Source of the DNA: Candidatus Pelagibacter sp. HIMB1321
Lineage (GTDB): Bacteria > Pseudomonadota > Alphaproteobacteria > Pelagibacterales > Pelagibacteraceae
NCBI RefSeq assembly: GCF_900177485.1
Contig: NZ_LT840186.1
Coordinates: 992,001 to 1,056,000, forward strand
DNA: 64,000 bases
Reading direction: 5' to 3'
The translations under genes were made by a program, and so were the position numbers. This document shows, in pieces, positions 34,020-43,448 of this stretch (within the stretch, counting starts at the first letter, position 1; each line of letters opens with the position of its first letter). Below the pieces are notes generated by a model that saw only the letters and a list, made by a program, of their open reading frames with translations, did no database searches and was not told the DNA's origin.

Positions 34020-34361
34020 ATGAAAAGCAAAATTCTTGCTCTTTCAAAAAACGAAGAATTTAAAAGCCTTCTTAAACAAAAAAAAATCTCAAATAAATAC
34101 GTCACCATTTTTTTTGGAAAATTGGCTGATAAAAATAAAAACAAACTTAATATTAGCTTTGTAACTAAGAAAAAAATTGGGAATGCAGTTAAGAGAAATA
34201 AAATAAAAAGACGTCTTAGAAATATAACAAACGATGCAGTAAAAAATATCAGTGTAAAATTTGAATATTCATATCTTGTTATTGCTAAGCCAACTATGTT
34301 AAACAACGAGTATACAATTATAAAAGAAACCTTATTTAAAGACCTAGAAAGAATACGTTAA
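34020..34361 (+). CDS. rnpA: Ribonuclease P protein component
   Basis: The protein cofactor of RNase P, which trims tRNA 5' ends. The 113 residues include the RNR-like motif region with [19 protein letters not shown], the diagnostic basic helix. Its stop shares one base with yidD. Confidence 0.94.
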   Translation: MKSKILALSKNEEFKSLLKQKKISNKYVTIFFGKLADKNKNKLNISFVTKKKIGNAVKRNKIKRRLRNITNDAVKNISVKFEYSYLVIAKPTMLNNEYTIIKETLFKDLERIR

Positions 34362-34612
34362 TGAATATTTTCACAATAATCTTAATAAAGTTTATTAAAG
34401 GATATCGTTTTTTAATAAGCCCTCTACTTGGTCACTCATGTCGTTATTTACCAACTTGTTCTGAGTATAGTATGGAGGCATTAAAAACTTATGGTTTTTT
34501 AAAAGGTTTATTTATGAGTATAAAAAGAATTCTATCTTGTCACCCAATCAAATTTCTTGGTGGTGGTGAGGGATTTGATCCAGTAAATAAAAAATTAAAG
34601 ATTAAAAAATAA
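34361..34612 (+). CDS. yidD: Membrane protein insertion efficiency factor YidD
   Basis: An 83-residue small membrane-associated protein that aids YidC-dependent insertion. It has an N-terminal amphipathic/hydrophobic stretch and the conserved Cys/Pro motifs [18 protein letters not shown] and GGGEGFDPV. It overlaps rnpA and yidC by one base each. Confidence 0.95.
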   Translation: MNIFTIILIKFIKGYRFLISPLLGHSCRYLPTCSEYSMEALKTYGFLKGLFMSIKRILSCHPIKFLGGGEGFDPVNKKLKIKK

Positions 34613-36291
34613 TGGATACAAAAAACGTAGTAGCAGCAATTTCACTCTCAGCAGCAGTAATTGTCTTATACTCTCTTTTTTTTGCACCAGAACCAGTTCA
34701 AAGATCAGAAAGTTTATCTGGAAAAGATAAAATAGAAAAAAATTCTGATGCACCAAGTTTGGATCAAGCTGAAACTTTTATAAAAATTTCTAGAGATGAA
34801 GCAATAGATCAAGAAGATAGAGTTGCTTTTGAAAATGATAACATAATTGGGTCGATATCCCTTAAAGGTGCAATCATAGATGATTTAACTTTTAGACAAT
34901 ATAATACTGAATTAGAGAGTAATGAAAATGTCGTTTTATTAAACCCGAAAAATATTGAAGATGGGTATTTTATAGAAAGTGGTTTTGTAACCTCAGATAA
35001 AAATATTGATATTCCTAATTCAAATTCAGTTTGGACTCTTAAAGGTAATAATAAATTAACCGAACGAACTCCAATAAAACTTTCATGGACAAACAACCAG
35101 GGTATTACATTTGAAAAAGATATTTCACTTGATAATAAATTTCTATTTACTGTCAAACAAAGAGTAATTAATTCTACTGATAAAAAATTTGATTTTTACT
35201 CATATGGTCAAATTATAAGAAACAAAATTCCAGAAGGTCTTTCAAATTTTTATATTCTTCATGAGGGTATGGTTGCAGCTCTTGATGGAGAACTAATTGA
35301 AGAAGATTATGATGATATTGAGGAACAAAAATTTAGTAAAAATGCTGGTAAAGGTTGGTTTGGAATTGGTGATAAATATTGGATAAGTTCAATTATTCCA
35401 CCACGAGAAAAGGAATTTAAAGTTACATTTGATTACAAAGATAAATTTAGAGCAAACTATATTGCAACTAAACCAATTGAACTCGGAAGTAATTCTTCAA
35501 TTGAGGATGAAATGCAAATCATTGTAGCTGCTAAAAGAGTTGATGTGGTGGATGGTTATGCGGAACAATTAAATATTGATAAATTCGATTTAGTAATCGA
35601 TTGGGGTTTTTTATATTTTATTACTAAGCCTCTATTTTATGGAATTGATTACTTTTTTAAATTATTAGGAAACTACGGGTTAGCAATCATAGCGATAACA
35701 ATTTGTATTCGTTTAGTATTTTTTCCATTAGCTAATTTTTCATTTAGAAGCATGGCAAAAATGAAAGCTCTTCAGCCTGAAATGGTCAGATTAAAAGAAT
35801 TGCATAAAGATGACAAAATGAAACTTCAGCAAGAGATGATGGCTCTATATAAAAAAGAAAAAGTAAATCCAATGTCAGGATGTTTGCCTATATTGGTTCA
35901 AATTCCAGTTTTCTTTGCTTTATATAAAGTCTTATTTGTGACTATCGAAATGAGACAAATGCCTTTTTATGGATGGATAAAAGATTTGTCAGATAAAGAT
36001 CCTACATCACTATTTAATCTTTTTGGATTGCTACCATACGATGTACCATCATTTTTGGTTATTGGAGCATGGCCTATACTTATGGGTGTTACAATGTACA
36101 TACAACAAAAATTAAATCCTGCACCAACCGACCCTATGCAGGCAAAAATTTTTATGTTCTTTCCTTTATTCTTAACAATAATTCTTGCACCATTCCCAGC
36201 AGGATTAGTAATTTATTGGACAGTAAACAATGTTTTAACGATGGCTCAGCAATTGTTTATAATGAAAAGAACTACAATTAAAACCACCTAA
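34612..36291 (+). CDS. yidC: Membrane protein insertase YidC
   Basis: A 559-residue inner-membrane insertase. An N-terminal signal anchor (about residues 6-24) is followed by the large periplasmic beta domain (about 50-330). The conserved five-helix insertase core starts near LFYGIDYFFKLLGNYGLAI, with ILVQIPVFFALYKVL and the C-terminal VIYWTVNNVLTMAQQ. The engB GTPase gene that often follows is not present; argB overlaps the stop by one base. Confidence 0.96.
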   Translation: MDTKNVVAAISLSAAVIVLYSLFFAPEPVQRSESLSGKDKIEKNSDAPSLDQAETFIKISRDEAIDQEDRVAFENDNIIGSISLKGAIIDDLTFRQYNTELESNENVVLLNPKNIEDGYFIESGFVTSDKNIDIPNSNSVWTLKGNNKLTERTPIKLSWTNNQGITFEKDISLDNKFLFTVKQRVINSTDKKFDFYSYGQIIRNKIPEGLSNFYILHEGMVAALDGELIEEDYDDIEEQKFSKNAGKGWFGIGDKYWISSIIPPREKEFKVTFDYKDKFRANYIATKPIELGSNSSIEDEMQIIVAAKRVDVVDGYAEQLNIDKFDLVIDWGFLYFITKPLFYGIDYFFKLLGNYGLAIIAITICIRLVFFPLANFSFRSMAKMKALQPEMVRLKELHKDDKMKLQQEMMALYKKEKVNPMSGCLPILVQIPVFFALYKVLFVTIEMRQMPFYGWIKDLSDKDPTSLFNLFGLLPYDVPSFLVIGAWPILMGVTMYIQQKLNPAPTDPMQAKIFMFFPLFLTIILAPFPAGLVIYWTVNNVLTMAQQLFIMKRTTIKTT

Positions 36292-37157
36292 TGGTTCCTA
36301 TTCAAGAGGAAGACTTAAAAAAAATTATACCTGCTGATGGACCTTCTATTTCAGAAGTTAAAAGTTATTTAGATAAATATAACGATGAGTATATTGTTAT
36401 AAAATGTGGTGGGAGTGTTCTTGTTGATCAAAATTTATTTGATCACTTTATAGATAATATATCTATTTTAAATAAATTAGGATTTATTCCAATTGTTGTT
36501 CATGGGGGTGGTAAAAGAATTTCAAATAAACTATCTGAAAAGGGTATTGAAAGTAAATTTTTAAATGGCTTAAGAATTACTGATGAAAAAACAATTAAAA
36601 TTGCTGAGGAAGTTTTAATTGAATTTAATAAGGAAATTGTTGAAGCTTTAAACAATAAACAGTGTACCGCTGAAGAAATTAATACAAAAAAAAACAATGT
36701 TATTTCTGTAATTAAAGATGATGAAAAACTTGGATTTGTAGGAAGCCCTAATAAAATTGATAAGAAATCTCTAGACAAAATTATAGAAGAAAAAAAAGTA
36801 CCAGTAATTGCTCCACTTGGCTTAAATGAACAAGCAAAACCATTCAACATCAATGCTGATACAGCTGCAGGATACATAGCGAAAGAATTGAATGCTAGAA
36901 GATTAATAATTATGAGTGACGTTGAAGGAGTGCTTGGTAAAGAAAAAAATTTACTTCCAGAGATTAACTCTGAAAAGATTAGTGAACTTATTAAGAATAA
37001 CACTATCTCAGGAGGTATGATACCAAAAATCAATAATTGTCTAGATGTTGCAAGTAATGGTGTAAAAGGTGTTGTAATAATTGATGGGAGAAAAAAAAAT
37101 TCAATTCTATTTGAACTGCTCTCAGACAAAGGTTCAGGAACGCTAATTAGACAATGA
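36291..37157 (+). CDS. argB: Acetylglutamate kinase
   Basis: It phosphorylates N-acetylglutamate in arginine synthesis. The 288 residues contain VIKCGGSVL, VVHGGGKRIS, FNINADTAAG, IIMSDVEGVLG and GGMIPKINNC. An N-terminal helix of about 30 residues suggests the arginine-sensitive, PII-responsive type, but this is inference. It lies in a translationally coupled run with yidC upstream and the HAD gene downstream (4-base overlap). Confidence 0.94.
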   Translation: MVPIQEEDLKKIIPADGPSISEVKSYLDKYNDEYIVIKCGGSVLVDQNLFDHFIDNISILNKLGFIPIVVHGGGKRISNKLSEKGIESKFLNGLRITDEKTIKIAEEVLIEFNKEIVEALNNKQCTAEEINTKKNNVISVIKDDEKLGFVGSPNKIDKKSLDKIIEEKKVPVIAPLGLNEQAKPFNINADTAAGYIAKELNARRLIIMSDVEGVLGKEKNLLPEINSEKISELIKNNTISGGMIPKINNCLDVASNGVKGVVIIDGRKKNSILFELLSDKGSGTLIRQ

Positions 37158-37825
37158 AAGATTTAGTAGATATTAAATATTGGATATTTGATTTAGATAA
37201 CACTCTATATAGTGGTCAAACTAAAGTTTTTTCTGAAGTTGATAAGAAAATGTCAGCTTTTATATCAAAAAAGTTTGATGTTGATCTTATTCAAGCTCGA
37301 GAGCTTCAAAAAAAATATTTTTATGAGTACGGAACAACTTTGTCTGGTTTAATGAACCATGACAATATCGATCCTCACGAATTTTTAGAATTTGTACATG
37401 ATATTGATATTAGTTGGCTTCCAAAAGATAAAATTTTAAGAGAAGAATTAATTAAGATTAAAGAAAAAAAGATTATTTTCACTAATGGCTCCCATGCTCA
37501 TGTTGAAAATATAACAAAGCAGTTAGGGATTGATGGTTTATTTGATGGTGCTTTTGATATAACAGATGCAGATTTCATTCCAAAACCCCACTTAGATCCT
37601 TATAAAAAACTTATAAAAAAGTTTAATATTGACCCGACACAATCTATTTTAATTGAAGATATCGCTCATAATTTAGAGCAAGCTAAAAATCTTGGAATGA
37701 AAACTTGTTGGTTAGAAAATGATGAGGTGTTTGCAAAGAAAGATGCTGATAAGTCTTATATTGATTATAAAATTAATAATTTGCCTTCATTTCTTCAAAA
37801 AATTAATATATTAAAAAATAATTAA
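37154..37825 (+). CDS. HAD-family pyrimidine 5'-nucleotidase-like phosphatase
   Basis: A 223-residue haloacid dehalogenase phosphatase. Motif I is FDLDNTLY (residues 13-20), motif [10 protein letters not shown], and motif III/IV KPHLDPY plus LIEDIAHNL. It resembles alphaproteobacterial and yeast SDT1/Phm8-type pyrimidine 5'-nucleotidases. The place between argB and dapD is conserved in many alphaproteobacteria. The physiological substrate is not certain. Confidence 0.85.
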   Translation: MKDLVDIKYWIFDLDNTLYSGQTKVFSEVDKKMSAFISKKFDVDLIQARELQKKYFYEYGTTLSGLMNHDNIDPHEFLEFVHDIDISWLPKDKILREELIKIKEKKIIFTNGSHAHVENITKQLGIDGLFDGAFDITDADFIPKPHLDPYKKLIKKFNIDPTQSILIEDIAHNLEQAKNLGMKTCWLENDEVFAKKDADKSYIDYKINNLPSFLQKINILKNN

Positions 37826-37827
37826 TC

Positions 37828-38646
37828 ATGAATGAATTTGAAAATATAATCAATAAAGCTTGGGATAAAAGAGACCAAGTAAGTGGGAAATCTGATAAAA
37901 GTATCTTAGATGCTGTAGGCAAAACAATTGATCAGGTTGATAGTGGAAAAATCAGAGTTGCTGAAAAAAAAGATGGAGAATGGGTAGTTCATCAATGGAT
38001 TAAAAAAGCTATTCTATTAAGTTTTAGAATTAATGAGATGCAAACTTTACCAGGGCCTTATGCAACTTGGTGGGATAAAGTAAAAGGTAAAACTGCTGGT
38101 TGGGGGAAAGAAGAACATCTAAAAGCTGGATTTAGAATGGTGCCTAATGCAGTAGTTAGACATGGTTCACATGTTAGTAAAAATGTAGTTGTAATGCCAT
38201 CTTTTATAAATATTGGAGCATTTGTTGATGAAGGTACCATGGTTGATACTTGGGTAACTGTTGGATCATGTGCGCAAGTTGGAAAAAATTGCCACCTATC
38301 AGGTGGGGTTGGAATTGGAGGTGTTTTAGAGCCAATGCAGGCGAACCCAACTATCATTGAGGATAATTGTTTTATAGGAGCGAGATCTGAAATAGTTGAG
38401 GGAGTTATTGTTGGAGAAGGCTCTGTTGTTTCGATGGGAGTATTTATTGGCCAATCAACAAAAATTGTTCATCGAGATACTGGTGAAATTATTCAAGGTA
38501 AAATACCACCCTATTCTGTTGTCGTACCAGGAAGCTTACCTGCTAAAGATGGTAAAGGTCCATCATTATATTGTGCTGTAATTATAAAACAGGTTGATGA
38601 AAAAACTAGATCAAAAACTTCTATTAACGATCTTTTAAGAGATTAG
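37828..38646 (+). CDS. dapD: Tetrahydrodipicolinate N-succinyltransferase
   Basis: An enzyme of the succinylase branch of lysine/diaminopimelate synthesis. The 272 residues form an N-terminal helical domain and a left-handed beta-helix of hexapeptide repeats (about residues 100-240), with [19 protein letters not shown] and [11 protein letters not shown]. It is followed 3 bp later by dapE, the later step in the same pathway. Confidence 0.95.
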   Translation: MNEFENIINKAWDKRDQVSGKSDKSILDAVGKTIDQVDSGKIRVAEKKDGEWVVHQWIKKAILLSFRINEMQTLPGPYATWWDKVKGKTAGWGKEEHLKAGFRMVPNAVVRHGSHVSKNVVVMPSFINIGAFVDEGTMVDTWVTVGSCAQVGKNCHLSGGVGIGGVLEPMQANPTIIEDNCFIGARSEIVEGVIVGEGSVVSMGVFIGQSTKIVHRDTGEIIQGKIPPYSVVVPGSLPAKDGKGPSLYCAVIIKQVDEKTRSKTSINDLLRD

Positions 38647-38649
38647 TAA

Positions 38650-39807
38650 ATGCCCAATATTAATGAATTGCAATTAGCAAAGGAGCTAATAAAATTTCCA
38701 TCTGTAACTCCCACTGATGCTGGGATTATGAAATTTTTAGAAAAAAAATTAAAATCTTTAGGTTTCAAAACTAAAATTTTAGAATTTAGAGAAAAAAATT
38801 ATAAACCTGTCAAAAATTTGTACGCAAGACTTGGCCATAAAGGACCAAACTTTTGTTATGCAGGGCATTTAGATGTGGTTCCACCAGGCACTTTAAAAGA
38901 TTGGACCATTAATCCATTTAAACCTTCGGTTAAAAAAGGGCATCTAATAGGACGTGGTGCAAATGATATGAAAAGTTCGATTGCAGCTTTTGTTTCTGCA
39001 GTAAGTGATTATTTAAATTCTGTTAATAAATTTAATGGCTCAATTAGTTTATTAATTACTGGTGATGAAGAAGGTGATGCTGTTAATGGAACTAAAAAGG
39101 TTATTGAGTATCTTAAAAAGAAAAGAGAGAAAATAGATTTTTGTCTTGTTGGGGAACCAACTAATCCAAATAAACTTGGGGAAATGATTAAAATTGGTCG
39201 TAGAGGCAGTATGACTGGTAAACTAACTGTTATCGGAGTTCAAGGACATGTAGCATATCCTCAAAGAGCAAATAACCCCTCAACCACTTTAGTAAAAATG
39301 CTTAAAGAATTAAAAGATATAAAATTTGATAAAGGTACAAAAGACTTTCAACCGACTAATTTGGAAGTTACAAAAATTAATATTCAAAATACAGCTGATA
39401 ATGTTATTCCTAGTACCGCTGAGGCAACATTCAATATCAGATTTAACAACAAACACACATCACAAAGTATTAAAAAAAAATTAAATAAAATATTTGGTAG
39501 AATTTCAAAGAAAGAAAAATCTAAATTTAATATCAATTATCGTGTCTCAGGTGAAGCTTTTTTAACTAAGCCAAACAAAACAACTTTTATGATACAAGAC
39601 GTAATTAAAAAAATTACAAGAGTTAAACCAATATTTTCAACAACTGGCGGAACATCAGATGCTAGATTTATTAGAAAGATAGCCCCTTGTCTTGAATTTG
39701 GACTAGTTGGTAAAACAATGCATAAAGTTGATGAAGCAGTGTCTATTAAAGATCTTAGAAACTTAACCAAAATATACTCAAATATTTTGAAAAATTATTT
39801 TCAGTGA
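38650..39807 (+). CDS. dapE: Succinyl-diaminopimelate desuccinylase
   Basis: A dinuclear zinc M20 peptidase-family enzyme. Over 385 residues the metal ligands and catalytic residues are in place: AGHLDVVPPG, GRGANDMKSS, TGDEEGDAVNGT and GTSDARF, with the dimerisation domain in the middle. Its TGA overlaps the GTG start of the next gene by 4 bases. Confidence 0.94.
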   Translation: MPNINELQLAKELIKFPSVTPTDAGIMKFLEKKLKSLGFKTKILEFREKNYKPVKNLYARLGHKGPNFCYAGHLDVVPPGTLKDWTINPFKPSVKKGHLIGRGANDMKSSIAAFVSAVSDYLNSVNKFNGSISLLITGDEEGDAVNGTKKVIEYLKKKREKIDFCLVGEPTNPNKLGEMIKIGRRGSMTGKLTVIGVQGHVAYPQRANNPSTTLVKMLKELKDIKFDKGTKDFQPTNLEVTKINIQNTADNVIPSTAEATFNIRFNNKHTSQSIKKKLNKIFGRISKKEKSKFNINYRVSGEAFLTKPNKTTFMIQDVIKKITRVKPIFSTTGGTSDARFIRKIAPCLEFGLVGKTMHKVDEAVSIKDLRNLTKIYSNILKNYFQ

Positions 39808-40733
39808 AAACTGGTCTAATTACTACTAAAAGCTATCAAGATCATAACACCGGAAATGGTCACCCAGAAAAAATTGATAGAGTTACAGCTATAATAGACA
39901 ATTTTAAAAAAAAAAATAATAAAAATCTTATTTGGCAAGAACCTAAAAATTTTGACCAATCTTTATTAATCAAAACTCACTCAAGAGATTATATAGAATT
40001 TGTAAATAATTCTTTTCCGAAAGACGGCTTATCATTTTTAGATGGAGACACTATCGTTTCACCTGGAAGTAAAGATGCCACTCGAGATTCAGCAGGTTCA
40101 ATAATTACTGCAATTGATGGGGTTGAGTCTAAGGAATATAAAAATGCTTTTTGTGCTGTAAGACCTCCAGGTCATCATGCAAAAAGAAATAAAGCGATGG
40201 GATTTTGCATTTATAATAATGTTGCTGTTGGTGCCAACTATTTAATTGAAAAATATAAATATAAGAAAATAGCTATTATTGATTTTGATGTTCATCACGG
40301 TAATGGAACTCAAGATATTTTTTATGAAAATGAAAAAGTTTTATATATCTCAACACATCAATATCCTTATTATCCAGGGTCAGGCACTGAACAAGAAAAA
40401 GGGAAATTTAATAATATTTTCAATATTCCTTTAGAGGCAGGAACTACATCTGAACAATATTTAAATGCATATGATCACGTCTTAAATAAAATTATTGAGT
40501 TTAAACCAGAATTTTTATTATTTTCTGCAGGATTTGATGCACATAAAGATGATCCGCTGGCTCAATTAAAATTAAACTCGAATGATTTTTATACTTTAAC
40601 TAAAAGAGCTTTAGAGGCTGCAAAGAAATCTTGTAACGGTAAAGTTGTTTCAATTCTAGAGGGTGGTTATGATCTTAATGCACTAATGTCTAGTACAGAA
40701 AAGCATGTTGATGCTTTAATAGAATTTAATTGA
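39804..40733 (+). CDS. Histone deacetylase / acetylpolyamine amidohydrolase family protein
   Basis: A 309-residue zinc hydrolase of the arginase-deacetylase fold. The catalytic His pair (H124-H125 in RPPGHHA), metal ligands D162 and H164 (DFDVHHGNGTQ) and D245 (GFDAHKDDP), and the late tyrosine (Y289 in EGGYD) are all present, so it should be active. Bacterial members act on acetylated polyamines, small molecules or proteins. It uses a GTG start coupled to dapE and is followed by a SET-domain gene. Confidence 0.88.
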   Translation: MKTGLITTKSYQDHNTGNGHPEKIDRVTAIIDNFKKKNNKNLIWQEPKNFDQSLLIKTHSRDYIEFVNNSFPKDGLSFLDGDTIVSPGSKDATRDSAGSIITAIDGVESKEYKNAFCAVRPPGHHAKRNKAMGFCIYNNVAVGANYLIEKYKYKKIAIIDFDVHHGNGTQDIFYENEKVLYISTHQYPYYPGSGTEQEKGKFNNIFNIPLEAGTTSEQYLNAYDHVLNKIIEFKPEFLLFSAGFDAHKDDPLAQLKLNSNDFYTLTKRALEAAKKSCNGKVVSILEGGYDLNALMSSTEKHVDALIEFN

Positions 40734-40764
40734 TAATTATACATAACTAACTAAGAGATGTTTT

Positions 40765-41256
40765 ATGAAATTATATAGAATTAAAAGATCTGCAATTGAT
40801 AAAAAAGGTCGAGGTCTTTATGCAACTAAAGATATAAAGGAAGGAACAAAGATTATCGATTATATTGGAAAGTTAATCACCAAAAAACAAACAGAAGAGT
40901 CAGATAAATATGACAACAGTAAACCAATTTATCTTTTTACGATAAATAAAAAATATGATTTAGATGGAGATTTTCCGTGGAACACTGCAGGATTAATCAA
41001 TCACTCGTGTGATAATAATTGTGATTATGATGGCAAGGGTCTCAAAATTTGGGTTAAAGCAATTAGAGATATTAAAAAGGGTGAAGAATTTACGTGTGAT
41101 TATGGATTTGGTTTTGATGAAAATTACAAACAATTTCCATGCAAGTGTAAATCTAAAAATTGTTGTGGCTATATTGTAAGAGCGGAGTCTAGATGGAGAA
41201 TTAATAAAAAGTTTGCAATGAGTAATAAAAAAAATCTAATAAAAAACTCTAGATAA
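40765..41256 (+). CDS. SET-domain protein-lysine methyltransferase-like protein
   Basis: A 163-residue protein that is essentially one SET domain. It has KGRGLYATKDIKEG at the start, the SAM-binding NHSC motif (residues 79-82), the catalytic-type Tyr in FTCDYGFG (Y113), and a post-SET cysteine cluster (C126, C128, C133). SET proteins methylate lysines; the bacterial substrate is unknown. It lies next to the deacetylase-family gene and converges with truA by 21 bases. Confidence 0.88.
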   Translation: MKLYRIKRSAIDKKGRGLYATKDIKEGTKIIDYIGKLITKKQTEESDKYDNSKPIYLFTINKKYDLDGDFPWNTAGLINHSCDNNCDYDGKGLKIWVKAIRDIKKGEEFTCDYGFGFDENYKQFPCKCKSKNCCGYIVRAESRWRINKKFAMSNKKNLIKNSR

Positions 41257-41976
41257 AAAAAGGCCTTTAGCGGGTGCTGGTGGTGCACAATTTTCTCTTT
41301 TCTTTAATTTTATAATTCTATCAAATTTTTTAAGACTCCATTTCCCTTCACCCAAATACTTCAAACAACCAACCATTGATCTTACTTGTTGTTGTAAAAA
41401 AGATTGAGATCTAAACTCAATAGATATTTTGTCATTTTGATTTATTATTTTTACAGACTTCATTGTTCGTATTGGACTTTTTGCATTACAACTTGAAGCT
41501 CTAAAAGTTGAAAAATCTTTAGTTCCTATTAATTTTTTTGCTCCATTTCTCATTTCTTTAAGATTAAGTTTTTTCATTATATGCCAGCCTCTATCATGAT
41601 AAAGCACGGACGGACTAATTCTATTGTAAATAACATACTTATAAACTCTTTCCTTTGCAGAATATCTGGCGTGAAATTCTTTATTTTTCTTTTTTAGTTC
41701 CAAAACTGAGATCATTTTATTTTTTAAAAAATGATTAATAGATTTTAGAAATTTATCTTTATCTAAAATCAAATTTTTACACTCAAAATGAGCAGATTGA
41801 GAAATAGCATGGACACCAGCATCTGTTCTCCCTGAACCAATGACTGTAATTTTTTCTTTAAGAAGTTTTGAAATCTTATCTTGAAGTACACCTTGAATTG
41901 TTTGACCTTTTTTTTGTATTTGCCAGCCTCTATAATTAGTGCCAACATATTCAATTAAGATTTGATATTTATACAT
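41236..41976 (-). CDS. truA: tRNA pseudouridine synthase A
   Basis: It makes pseudouridine at tRNA positions 38-40. The 246 residues contain the catalytic aspartate in GRTDAGVHA, YRGWQIQ near the N-terminus, and RSFLQQQVRSMVG-type C-terminal sequence (here RSQSFLQQQVRSMVG). It overlaps fmt by 8 bases in a def-fmt-truA operon. Confidence 0.95.
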   Translation of the reverse strand: MYKYQILIEYVGTNYRGWQIQKKGQTIQGVLQDKISKLLKEKITVIGSGRTDAGVHAISQSAHFECKNLILDKDKFLKSINHFLKNKMISVLELKKKNKEFHARYSAKERVYKYVIYNRISPSVLYHDRGWHIMKKLNLKEMRNGAKKLIGTKDFSTFRASSCNAKSPIRTMKSVKIINQNDKISIEFRSQSFLQQQVRSMVGCLKYLGEGKWSLKKFDRIIKLKKRENCAPPAPAKGLFLSRVFY

Positions 41977-42901
41977 TTAATAAACTAGCACCCTTTTTGA
42001 TTTGAGAGCCAATAATGAATTCTTCAATTTTTTGAGGTTTTTTTCCCTGTCTTTGTATTTCTAAAATTTTTAAAGAATGATTATCACCGCACGCAACTTC
42101 TAAATCATTTGTCAAAACTTCACCTGCATTACCTTGATTTTTATCTATTTTAGCTTTTAAAATTTTATATCTCTGATTTTTATAAATAAAAAATGCACCT
42201 GGAATTGGAAATAGTCCATTAACTTTACCAAAAATTTTTTTTGCATCCTCCTTCCAATTTATAAGTCCTTCAGATTTATCTATTTTAGCTGCATAGGTCG
42301 CTAATTCATGATTCTGTTCAACAAATTTGGCTTTTTCATTCAAAATATTATTAATTTCAATTATTATTTTTTCTGCTGCTAATAAAGATAACTTATTTGA
42401 AACCACAAAAGCATTATCACATGGATTTAATTCGATTTTATAAGCTGCACATACAGGACCAGAGTCTAACTTTTCTTTTATCTTCATAATACTTATTCCC
42501 GTTTCTTTATCCAAGTTCATTATAGCTCGTTGAATAGGTGCAGCACCACGCCATTTTGGAAGGATAGACCCATGTATGTTGATAAAACCTAATTTACATA
42601 TTTCTAAAAATTCCTTTGGAATCATTTGGCCGTATGCCACCACGATTACAATATCTGGATTAATTTTTTTTATAAATTCTAATTCTTCATTATTGTTTTT
42701 TAAACTAGCTGGGGTTCTACAATTGATTCCTAGACTATCTGATAATTGATTGATGGGTGACTTATTTAGTTTTTGTCCTCTTTGTGATTTTTGTGGTGGT
42801 TGAGTATAGACAGCCTCAATTGAAAAATTGTTTTCATAAATTGATTTTAAAATAGGGACTGAAAACTCAGGTGTCCCCATAAACACAATTTTTTTTTGCA
42901 T
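41969..42901 (-). CDS. fmt: Methionyl-tRNA formyltransferase
   Basis: It formylates initiator Met-tRNA. The 310 residues have FMGTPEFSVPIL, the catalytic HGSILPKWRGAAPIQRAI region (His, Asn side) and a C-terminal OB-like domain. It stands between def and truA, with 3 bp to def. Confidence 0.96.
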   Translation of the reverse strand: MQKKIVFMGTPEFSVPILKSIYENNFSIEAVYTQPPQKSQRGQKLNKSPINQLSDSLGINCRTPASLKNNNEELEFIKKINPDIVIVVAYGQMIPKEFLEICKLGFINIHGSILPKWRGAAPIQRAIMNLDKETGISIMKIKEKLDSGPVCAAYKIELNPCDNAFVVSNKLSLLAAEKIIIEINNILNEKAKFVEQNHELATYAAKIDKSEGLINWKEDAKKIFGKVNGLFPIPGAFFIYKNQRYKILKAKIDKNQGNAGEVLTNDLEVACGDNHSLKILEIQRQGKKPQKIEEFIIGSQIKKGASLLNV

Positions 42902-42904
42902 TAA

Positions 42905-43423
42905 TTAAATAACTATCTGATTGGACTTTAGTTTTGATAGTTTTTTTATAATCATTGATTTTTTTAACTTAGATAAATAATCTATAAACAAAACACCCTC
43001 TAGATGATCCATCTCGTGCTGAATACAAGTAGCTAATAATCCACTTGCATGTAAAGTTTGTCTTTCTCCATTATAGTCCAAATAGTCCACATCACAATGA
43101 CTCGGTCGATCAATTTCAGCAAATTGATTTGGAACTGACAAACAGCCCTCTTCATAAGTAGCTTTTTCTGGATCTTTATTTTTAATTACAGGATTTACAA
43201 AATATCTTGGTTCTTTTTTTTCAGGATCTTTGCTTATGTCCATTACAATTATTCTTTTTGGAATACCAATTTGAATAGCCGCAAGTCCTATACCATTTGC
43301 TGCATACATAGTATCAAGCATATCATCCATCAATTTTTGCTCATCTTTAGTAATCTTATCAACAGGTTTAGACACTTGTCTGAGTAGTTTGTTAGGTTCT
43401 GTTAATATAGGTTTAACCGCCAT
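42905..43423 (-). CDS. def: Peptide deformylase
   Basis: It removes the N-formyl group from nascent proteins. All three metal motifs are intact over 172 residues: GIGLAAIQIG, EEGCLSVP and QHEMDHLEG. With fmt directly downstream, the formylation and deformylation functions share one transcript. Confidence 0.96.
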   Translation of the reverse strand: MAVKPILTEPNKLLRQVSKPVDKITKDEQKLMDDMLDTMYAANGIGLAAIQIGIPKRIIVMDISKDPEKKEPRYFVNPVIKNKDPEKATYEEGCLSVPNQFAEIDRPSHCDVDYLDYNGERQTLHASGLLATCIQHEMDHLEGVLFIDYLSKLKKSMIIKKLSKLKSNQIVI

Positions 43424-43448
43424 AATGAATGTATTCTAATTAATTTTT

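Noticed and set aside
36500..37129. Long antisense open frame (about 209 codons) opposite argB
   Set aside because: It mirrors the codon structure of a clearly real gene and has a low-complexity Ser/Phe/Ile composition typical of antisense shadows in A+T-rich DNA. The same applies to other antisense frames, such as those opposite dapD, gyrB and murA.
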